From Pseudopyrenochaeta lycopersici (taxonomy: Eukaryota; Ascomycota; Dothideomycetes; Pleosporales; Pseudopyrenochaetaceae): 64,000 nt of DNA. Shown here piece after piece: positions 55,529-64,000 of this stretch. The first letter of the stretch is position 1. Each line of letters opens with the position of its first letter. The stretch lies in contig NHZP01000017.1 of NCBI GenBank assembly GCA_003313425.1, forward strand, positions 558,001 through 622,000, in the 5' to 3' direction. The notes under the pieces are model-generated. The model was not told the DNA's origin, made no database searches, and saw nothing but the letters and a program-made list of their open reading frames with translations. A program made the translations under genes and the position numbers.

Positions 55529-57242
55529 ATAGAACGGAAGTGTTTGCTGTGCGACGAATGATAGCAATGTTAGGTCCTTTAGTACCCTCGATAAAACGAT
55601 TGGCCGACCAATTCATAACTTTTACAGCTAGCTAGTTAACTTGAGAAAATTGATTTATTAAATTTTCATCGAGGATTATGCTAAGTTCGGGAAGTTTGAT
55701 GTCCAGTAATAGCTTACAGAATTAGACCGATAGCTGATTAAACTTACTTAGAGAGAGTGAATTAATGAGGCAATTATGGGAGTGATCTCTCTAAAAGTTA
55801 AACTATCATACAAGGAGAGTAGTAGCCTCCTGAGGTGGTTGGTAATCTCTTCGAGGTTTGGCGTACAATTGATCGCGCCTTGCGGTTTCAACACAATACG
55901 CCACCGTATCCAATGTATTCTTATCTTCTCTTCAGCGAATTATCAGAAAATTTGATGACTTGTAAATACTGCGCTACCGCAATCCATCAACTACAGTAAG
56001 CGTGCAGTTTTGCGGTTGTTGGCAGGAGCCCCAGAGAAGGAGTTATCTCACTGGCAAATCGCCAGCCATCATTCAGGGAAGGTAGATTAGTACTGGCGCA
56101 TTACGACGCGAGAAAATCGTGGGGATCTGTGAGTATTGTGTTCTTCGGCCATTAGAGGACATGCTACGCTCTGCGGCACTGCGTCGAAGCGACACAGCCG
56201 TGGCCTGTACTCCCCATACTTGCGCACACCAGATGACGTCGCATCGCGTACAGTACCTCAAATCTCAAGTTATTGATACGTGTACCGCGCAGATGGTTCG
56301 TCTAACGTCGTTTGCTATCGCCTGTCGTACCGAAGAAACATGTTTCCCGCCTTTTAGTCTCCCTTGCATGTCATTCCACGTTGACGGGTATCTCATATCG
56401 TCATGATGTGCCTCATGGACCCCATGTGTTACTGCGACAATGCAACGACAGCTGAAAAGGTTCAATCTCCAAGATGCCTTGCGTATGTGGTCGAGCAGGG
56501 TTCCGTTCAACACCATAACGCATTGATGCGCTTTGCGCACCATCGAGCAACCAATTTCTACAAATGCGATGCGATAATGAGCGCTCAGACGCTCGAGATT
56601 TGACGTTGAAATACACTTGTGGGACGCAGGGCTGCCTTGCTGCATCCCCAGGCAGGGACGCGTGTCGGGTGGTACCGCTCATTTCATCTTTAATTCAACG
56701 GTGCACCAGGGATCTGGAAAACGCAAGGTAACGGCAAGGTAGCGGCAAGGTAAGGGCGGGTAGTGGTGATCATTAGGATGAGTTTGTTCGAACGTCAGTC
56801 GAGTCGTTGCGTTGCACAAATGGAGACCTACAAAGGACTGTGAAGACAGAAGGTGAGTATTCGGGAGAGCAGTGAACCAATTCCCATCACGCAAGAGTAC
56901 GCGTGGACAACGGCCATGACAATCTAACACAGGACTATGCTGACCGCTGCGGAAGTATACGACTTGAACAATGATCACTGTCAACGCGAACGGGGCAAGA
57001 GTATAGGTAACATAATTCACTTCACCACCAGGCACAAACATGCGAGGAATATCGAGTTATCACGAGCAAAGGCGATAGATTCGAGTTTTCAAGTTCTGAT
57101 TCTACCAACACCGTCCTCAGCTAATTACAATTACCCTTTCCGACACCAAGGATATCTACTTGAAGAGAAGACCAATCCTTATGCAATGATCGTGTAAAGT
57201 CATAGCCTACCCGTAGGCGTGCTCAATTGAAAGTTATGACGT
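55529..57242. other. Intergenic, 1.7 kb, AT-rich start
   Basis: 55550-55800 is AT-rich and stop-dense in all frames, possibly decayed repeat DNA. A 10-12-bp direct repeat (GGCAAGGTA variants) lies near 56720-56760. The 120-codon minus ORF at 56679-57041 is not convincing. Confidence 0.5.
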
Positions 57243-57988
57243 TTACAAGAAGAAAGCAGCGAAAGCACCAACACCAGCGACGAAGCCAGCAACGTTGAGC
57301 GAGGAAGCAGCACCGGTGAACTCAGCAGGGGTGCTGGGCTTGGTGTAGCCACTATGATAGAGTTAGCTATGATCTTACAAGTGATGAAAGGTGAATAAAC
57401 TTACCCAGTCTTGGTGGGGTAGCCAGTGCCAACGGGAGCGTGGGGGTAGCCAGTGCCGGAAGGAATGGGGTAAGGAGCAGGGCCGGAAGGCTTGCCACCA
57501 GCTGGGTGGGAAGGCTTGGGACCAACGGGGTAACCGGAACCAGTGGGGTAGGGGACAGTGACGGTGATGGTGGTAGAGCTGACGCAGGAGGTCTCCTCAG
57601 GCTTGGTGGGCTTGCCAGGCTTGGAGGAGGCAGGGTAGGTGGGGACCTTGGAGCTCTCTGGGTAGCTTGGGTACTCAGGAACCTTGGGGGTCTCAGCCGG
57701 GTACTCGGGGTACTCGGGAACCTTGCTGGAAGCAGGGTAGGTTGGGACCTTGGAAGACTCTGGGTAGGTGGGGTACTCAGGAGCCTTGGAGGAGGCAGGG
57801 ACGGGAACCTTGGGGCTCTCGGGGTAGGTTGGGTACTCAGGGTACTCGGGAGCCTTGGAGGACTCGGCCGGGACGGCTGGGTACGCCGGGGTGGGCGTAG
57901 GGGTAACAGCCGGCTCGCCGTATCCGTAGCCGGGAACGGCGGCAGCGATGCTGGCGAAAGCAGCGAAGGCGGCGATAGTGTAACGCAT
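57243..57988 (-). CDS. GPI-type Pro/Tyr/Ser-repeat cell-wall protein
   Basis: Exons 57405..57988 and 57243..57351 (phase 2), 230 aa. Signal peptide MRYTIAAFAAFASIAAAVPG; the body is built of repeats combining PEYPEYP or PTYPESSKVP with PASSK, followed by a single Cys segment (EETSCVSSTTITVTVPYPTG). The C-terminus, brought in by the second exon, is TKPSTPAEFTGAASSLNVAG and then a hydrophobic tail ending AFAAFFL, a classic GPI-anchor signal with a small-residue cleavage site. Expected location is the outer plasma membrane or wall. The stop codon lies at 57243. No enzyme domain; structural or adhesive role inferred from composition. Confidence 0.87.
57600..57900 (-). repeat. Coding repeats of the GPI-type wall protein
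   Basis: Units of about 16-20 codons alternate YP-x-YPE-SSKVP and YPASSK. Recurrent nucleotide blocks (GGGTACTCAGG, GGGTAGGTTGGG on the plus strand) make this stretch prone to copy-number change. Confidence 0.75.
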
Positions 57989-60900
57989 TTTGATGTTTGA
58001 TTAAGGTGAACTTGAAACTGTTAAGTTGGAAGTGTGGGTGGTGGGAGAGAGTTGGCGGGTGGGTATTATTAATGAATGTATTAGTTGGTAACAACGAATG
58101 GACGACCGAAGGTCAAAGGACTTGAAGCTCGAAAGGTTGGCTGTGAAGTGGAGAGGAAAAGTAGCTCTGCGAGCACGCTGTGGGCTTATGTACGGAAGGG
58201 AGATTGCGAGCACGGTAGCGCGGACCGGCAACAAGTGGCCACTGAAAGGGGAACCCAGAGCGGGCGACAGGGGTAGAATGCATCTCGGCGATGCGAGTGG
58301 CCTGGCGGTTGTTTGTGCTAATGCAGGAACCAAGTGATGCTGCCGGCGTACTGACCATTCATAGGCCGTGCGTACCTGGTGCTAAGACCAGATCGGCAGG
58401 TTGGTCGCGCGAATAGCAGCTGGTGGCTGTCGTGTGCAGAAATGAACGGCCGGCGTTGGTCGCTGAGTCGAGGCTCTGTTATTGCAGCACAACACATGCT
58501 GACAGCCTCAGCCCGGCGGTTATTGCTATCATCTGCGCTCCCATGGGGGTCAGAATGCAATTTGGTCAATTTGCCTGGATATTGGACGGCAGAGACAGTT
58601 GGTGGGGATGAAGCCTTGACTCCGAGCCCTTGAGCAACTCCCCGAGGCGGTCCATATTGGGAAGTGCTGTCAGGGGCGACCCTTATCAGGCTCGCCCGTT
58701 GGAGCTCTCAGGGTCTCCACCAGCAATGCAAGACATGGGGGCTTTTCTGGAGATCTTTAACCTGAAATAGTGTCCACGGAGGATGGCTTTGGGCGTCGCA
58801 GAATCTGCAGGGCGTGCCGGCAAATATCGATCGCTATCGCAAACACAATCCCACCGCCCCCAAGCCATGAAACGAAACGAAACATTGACAATTGTTTCTT
58901 CGGCCCTTTGGCATCACAAGTCGCACGCGACCGACGTCAGCGATGGCGCACTGAGTTGTTCATCGTGTTGGCGCTGCACAACCGCCGGCTCCATTGTGCG
59001 AGCCACCCCCGGCTCAAAGTGATTAGCCCAGGCCAAGCCCCATTTGGCCCAGTGTGTGCCAATAGGGCTAGCTCGATCACGTGTAGTTCCTATTTCGTCT
59101 CAAGCTTGATGCTTGTCAATGTTGACCTTCATTTCGGCCTCAGCCTCCGCGCACGATCACTCTTGCCGTCTCCATACAATGCAATGTATGCATGCCGTCA
59201 TCGGTCCGTTTTATTGCTCTGGGGGTTTCCGCTCTCCCTTCGAGTTTCAGCCACTGCGGGCGTCACAACGGTCGTGAGATCTTTCAACCGACGATAGTTT
59301 GCCGACCTCCTCGCGTGCATACGAGCAAATTACACGTGCCGTGTGGTCGCATTCATCCAGAATCGCCTTGCCGCTCGGTGGGTACGAGCAACAGTTCACA
59401 TGAACCTTATCCAATCGAACGCTTGCCCCTTGAATGGCAATGTCGATCATATAATTGCACCATGCCCACCGTTAACGCTTTCAGGCTGGTAATAGAACGG
59501 CTTGGAAGCTTGGTGCGAGCTTGGTCTGGAAGCGAGATGGGCGCTCGAATCCTATGATAACGAAATAAGAGCCGTCGCGCGAGCACGCCTCGATTGGCAC
59601 AAATCTCCGTAATTTGCAATGGTTCGAGGCCGCTAGGGAAGACGTTTGGACGCCTTGTCCATCGTCATCTCAAGTTGGCATCGCGATCTTCTCCTTTCCA
59701 TCATTTTCTCATCTCTCTTGGTTGTAACGTTCCTACCCCTTCTACCTGTCACTCACCTGGACGCTCAGCTCAGTGCGAACTTGTCTTCATATGCGATAGG
59801 CCAGCGCAGCCATAGAGAACCTGATACCCGTGCTTGAGATTCTGGGAACTGGAGGCATCCTTTCGTTGACATTGTCCAGTCGCTTGGTCCATGAAGCCCT
59901 GCCGCCAACACTACCGGAGACCATTCAGTCCGAATACACCTCTTTGAGTACACCATTCGGTCGCGCACCGCGACTATCACTAACGGACCGAAGCTTACAC
60001 CTTCATGGCGCTGTGATCTGCGATTTACCAAAGATGACCTTCATCTGCGACGAACCTCGTGGAAACCATCGATCCGTGTTTTCCATTACTTGACAACGAA
60101 GGATGCCGCTTCCAGTCTCGTCCATTGAATTGGATGCGGAATCCGTCTCTCCTCGCCAGGACGCCTTATATCTTTCTACATTAACTTTGGGAGATGCGAT
60201 ACACCATCTACCAGGAATTATACTTGGAGGATCTTATTAGCATGTCCCTTCCAAGGTCTTAGCGTATGAACACAAGGACAATTGTTTTCTCCGATCAGAC
60301 TAGGAGAGCCTCAACTTATACTCTATGGCTCGTTCACATGAATATGCTACATTTGCTAACAAGGTAGCATATACGCCCTCGGATCAAGACAGGTGTCTGT
60401 TAGCACATTGCGACACACTGTGTGATTGAGAAGGCATACCAGTCTTCCCCACCACGAAGCCACTTTTTCTTACTTATTCGACACCAGTGTAACAGCGTCT
60501 AATAGGTGTGCATCTGCAGGACAGCCTGTCGCCACCGGAAATTTCTCCACGGATTGTATCTTTTCATTTCTCTAAGCGGCCCGCAACCCATCTTGCGTGA
60601 TGGACAGAGAACAAAGACACACTAATCACTATACAGTTTCTCAGGTATCTTGAATCAGGCCATTTGAATGCGGCAAATACTCCAGCGCTAATAAAGACAA
60701 TACGCGGCTTTTCGGGCTCTCGGAATGTTCTTTGAAGGAATTCTTTCGCACTCTTAAGCTCTTAGGTCAGCTGTCCTGCTCTGGAAAATAACATATCGAG
60801 CAAATCCCTAATTTGCGGTCTACCACCGCACAAGCAATCAGCATTAATAGCGATATATGAATGTCAAGTGGCAACACCCAATTAATGGCATAGCTTTACA

Positions 60901-63449
60901 CGGCTCGAGAACCACGCTTCACAACTTAGATCTTCGAGACTCCGACGTGTCGCAACTCCCCTTTTCCCATAACTGCCCGCTACGTTTGGACAAACCTTGG
61001 ACCCCTAATTGTCCATCAACGCGACTTCTATGCCCTCGGCCTCGCCTGTCCTCCTCGAAATTATCAGTCGCTAGATTAAGTACGCCACTATCGCAAGTGC
61101 GAAGCTGTTGAGAAGTGGGTGCACCATCCACGTATCCACAACCATGGGCCAAGGTTCACGACCTTAACAGAGTTCAATTGCAGCACGATAGCGTTAGTCA
61201 TATATATGTGTCGACTAATATGTGCCCGGGCGTTCATCGATCATACATTAAATTGAACAAGACATTGTCCTAGGCGCCAAACCGAATATTATGAGAGGGC
61301 TCGAGGTGTCCTGACCGCGCTGTCTCGGATGCACTTGTAATAATCGTAACATAAAATCCGACGCTCGGTAGATCAAGCTCGCGTTCTGATTTTACGGTCA
61401 TTTTTCGACATCCGCATAATGCGACTCTAAGCGGATTGTAGAATGTCCCAGCCTTGGTCTATCCTACAATCTTTGGCGCAAAGACATGCTTCAATATTTT
61501 TTATTGGTTAATGTTTATTTTTATAGTGAACAAGATGCAGCGCGTCGCTAATGTTGCGAAGAGCAATATAGGCCTCTGCTCATTTCACCCAGGCAATCAC
61601 AACGGCGAACAAATCATTTCTGCTCTCGCTCAAAGATCCTTACGTAAACTTCTTTATCACCACATCAAGTAAGGAGGTTACTTCAGCCCCGGAATCCAAC
61701 AATTGGGTATGTGAATTGCTTACACCGCACTCTCTTGATCCACACAATCAGCAGTCCTCTCTCATCCGCGTACCATCGTTTTTGTACAGGCTTTCTATTG
61801 AATAACTTTATGTCGATCGCTGCATAAAGAATGGTTTGGACCCATTTGCTGTTGTTACCAGGGCCCACGCTGCCACGCGTTTGGCCATTAAAATAGACAT
61901 TGCAGCGCGTGTCACAGTTAGGACTTATTTTTATGTGTAAAAATAATTTCACCGGACCTGCAGCCTGAAGATCATTGTCACACTTTCTTATATATGATGT
62001 CATAAGACTTGGGAAGCTGAACGCCGGGATACCTTCGGGCCGGCCATCTTTGTGGAGACATGCGAGGAAGACCGAGTCATAGATGTGTGCACTGGAGTAC
62101 TGGTAGAGCTTGACTTAAGATTTTGTGCATAACTATGTTTTATTTTCAATCTAATAGATTTTTGCGCACTAATCCAGCCTTACCCTTGCAGTAGATCCAT
62201 GTCCAGGGTTTCTATGTAAAGATCAAAACAGGACGAAGTATGAGAAAATCAGTCCAGCCCTCTCATACCCTCGATTGTGCTGGCAACTCCATGACAGAGG
62301 AGTGATTTGAGACAAATATGGACTCATGATGTCCGGTAGAGCCGTGGTTGAATCAGTTCCACGGGAAGGAGGATTACATGCGAGCTCATTGAACATGATC
62401 TGGGAGGGTTTGTTTTGTTTTGGGGCTTTACTTTGCCGGCTGCATGCTTCGTTTTCGCTTTGCGTAGATTGATTCCCCCTTTCTGGTCCGTGGCTTTGGA
62501 ACCCGACAAACTAGGCCGGACCAACCCATCCCGAGGCTAAAGGACCTTGCAGCCAATTAGAGGCCTCAAGTGGCCATGGGCATCCACACATCAGTTGCAA
62601 CCAAAACCGCAAAGCTGTCCTCAAAACTTCCGGGGCTGCAGCCTCGATTTTCCCCAGTATTCAAAAACAATTCAAGGCCTGGCGCGACTCAACATTGGCG
62701 TAGTCTCACGCCAGAAATCTTCAGTGTGGTTGATAACTCGTTATCTTTTTCGTCATTCTACTCCCTTGCATCTGAGTAGTGTATTGACAGACACAACCAG
62801 GCTCAAACACGGACAGCGTGCGGCCGGTCGCTGTCCGTTTCAGTAGCGTACTATTCAGCTGGTTAGATTGATAAAGCCAAAACTTTTGATAAACGACTCT
62901 ATCAAGAGACCTTCTAGTGCTGCAAATTTATGGTTGCTTTGTTCGCGTGCTGGTGGGTTGAGACGGCAGCCACTATATCGGCGCGTCGTTTTCGGTGCGA
63001 CTTTGCCACATGTCGTTGCGGGACCAGGCACCAAACTGAACCTAACGGAATTGTGACATGGACTGTTTTACAAGTTTTCAAACACGGTTAGCAGCACTAA
63101 CAACAGCATTGACGGCTACCCATGAGCAATTTTACTATATGCCTATGAATTGCACCACCAGTGTGTGCACCTTGTCCTTGGGTTCAAAGGAAACGTCAAT
63201 ATCCGGGGGATCATCGAACTGCCATTCACACACAACATGTTTCTTGCCTAAGGCAATTGATCAAAGTGACGTATATATACCACCAAGTCCTAGCACTTAG
63301 CATATATAAATAATCCAGATATTTAAGATACATTCCTTAAACGCTCTCGGCAATACAAACGAGCTGTGCTCATTTAATATTCGTTTTGGATAGTTGATCT
63401 ATCTTTACCGCCTACCCTTCTATTTCTAAAAGAAGACAAAGTTGATAAG
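57989..63449. other. Gene-poor region, 5.5 kb
   Basis: Only short, mutually overlapping ORFs are seen. The best are 58770-59297 (plus, 175 codons) and 61683-62003 (minus, 106 codons; segment GPVKLFLHIKISPNCDTRCN), neither with a recognisable family. From about 60000 onward the DNA is more AT-rich. No tRNA, intact transposon or long repeat noticed. The far right end holds the promoter of the last gene (TATATAAA at 63303-63310). Confidence 0.45.
63303..63310 (+). promoter_or_regulatory. TATA box of the right-edge gene
   Basis: TATATAAA about 140 bp upstream of the ATG at 63450, leaving room for a leader of about 110 nt. Confidence 0.5.
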
Positions 63450-64000
63450 ATGAAGACGGCAACATTCATCGTGGCCGTGACAGCGCTGCTGGTTCAGACG
63501 GCAACCTCTGCCCCTCACGGTGGCTTGGTCAATAGACAAGAAACTGGAGGTAAACTACACTCTTGGAGATTCCAACTATAATTCCTTTTACAACCACTGA
63601 CACAAAAATATTTCTAGACCTTGTACTAGTGGCTGCTTCTCAACAAGGGACAGCCGCAACAGCAGCTGATGGATCAGCTGCTCTAGCACCTCAGGGTACT
63701 CCTCCAGCTTTGCCTGACGCTGCTTCAGCGCCTTCAAATATAGGTCCCGGTGCTGCTCCACCCGCTCCTCCGCTTGCCGGTGGGGCTCTACCTCCGAATA
63801 TAGTTGCCGGTGCTGCTCCATCTGCTCCTTCGGCTGCTGCGGGTGCTCTACCTCCAAATATAGTTGCCGGTGCTGCTCCACCTCCTCCTGCTGGCGATGC
63901 CCAGGCTCCTCCTGCTCCACCCGCTGGTGCCGTACCTCCTCCGCCACCACCACCACCACCTCCTCCTGCTGGCGAGGCCCAGGCTCCTCCTACTCCACCC
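63450..64000 (+). CDS. Secreted Ala/Pro-repeat protein, 5' part; runs off the right edge
   Basis: Exons 63450..63549 and 63618..64000 (continuing), phase 1. Signal peptide MKTATFIVAVTALLVQTATS, then a possible Kex2-like processing site (VNRQ). The body is a low-complexity Ala/Pro/Gly region with a repeated unit of the type GALPPNIVAGAAP (three copies, the first diverged as SAPSNIGPGAAP) and then AGDAQAPPAPPAGAVPPPPP. No domain is visible before the window ends. Probably a wall or extracellular protein; function unknown. Confidence 0.75.

Noticed and set aside
56679..57041. 120-codon minus-strand ORF with a hydrophobic start
   Set aside because: It contains the short GGCAAGGTA repeat and has no coherent domain.
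58770..59297. 175-codon plus-strand ORF
   Set aside because: Overlaps several other ORFs, Ser/Arg/Leu-rich random composition, no domain.

Overview
The window looks like a chromosome segment of a filamentous ascomycete (Pezizomycotina). A Dothideomycete is my guess, but that rank is inference. The evidence is short introns of about 45-60 nt (GTRNGT donors, CTRAY branch sites, YAG acceptors), two HET-domain genes, a Zn2Cys6 regulator, a homeobox/C2H2 regulator, a But2-type secreted protein and GPI-type cell-surface proteins. I see no tRNA, rRNA, CRISPR array or intact transposon. Gene models were spliced by hand; where splice phases close the frame exactly I give exon coordinates.

Layout. (1) 1-8.4 kb, minus strand: 5' part of RPS3, an SLC35F6-type transporter, a Dal5/Tna1-type MFS permease and a coiled-coil protein with a long upstream ORF. 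(2) 11-27 kb, accessory: a Zn2Cys6 factor, then four minus-strand paralogues of a two-finger C2H2 protein (copies A-D), interrupted by a small DUF6914-like gene, a Fig1-like membrane protein and an APH-fold protein, followed by a C-rich minisatellite. (3) 28-40 kb, conserved core genes: PRP24/SART3 (with a proposed N-terminal extension), MRPL22, UTP15 and a homeobox-C2H2 factor. (4) 40-56 kb, accessory and secreted: an M14 carboxypeptidase, two HET proteins around a But2 protein, a NADAR protein, a large SGNH-FN3 secreted protein, and a secreted protein of unknown fold. (5) 57-64 kb: a GPI-type Pro-rich wall protein, a 5.5-kb stretch with no credible gene, and the start of an Ala/Pro-repeat secreted protein.

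The most striking observation is in region 4. The intracellular-looking NADAR protein and the signal-peptide-bearing protein are otherwise unrelated but end in nearly the same 16-residue C-terminus, with mostly synonymous codon differences. They flank a large secreted SGNH-FN3 protein whose modules recur in fungal secreted enzymes. With two HET genes close by, this could be an inter-strain conflict or effector locus with a shared C-terminal address tag. That function is inference; the shared terminus is visible in the sequence.
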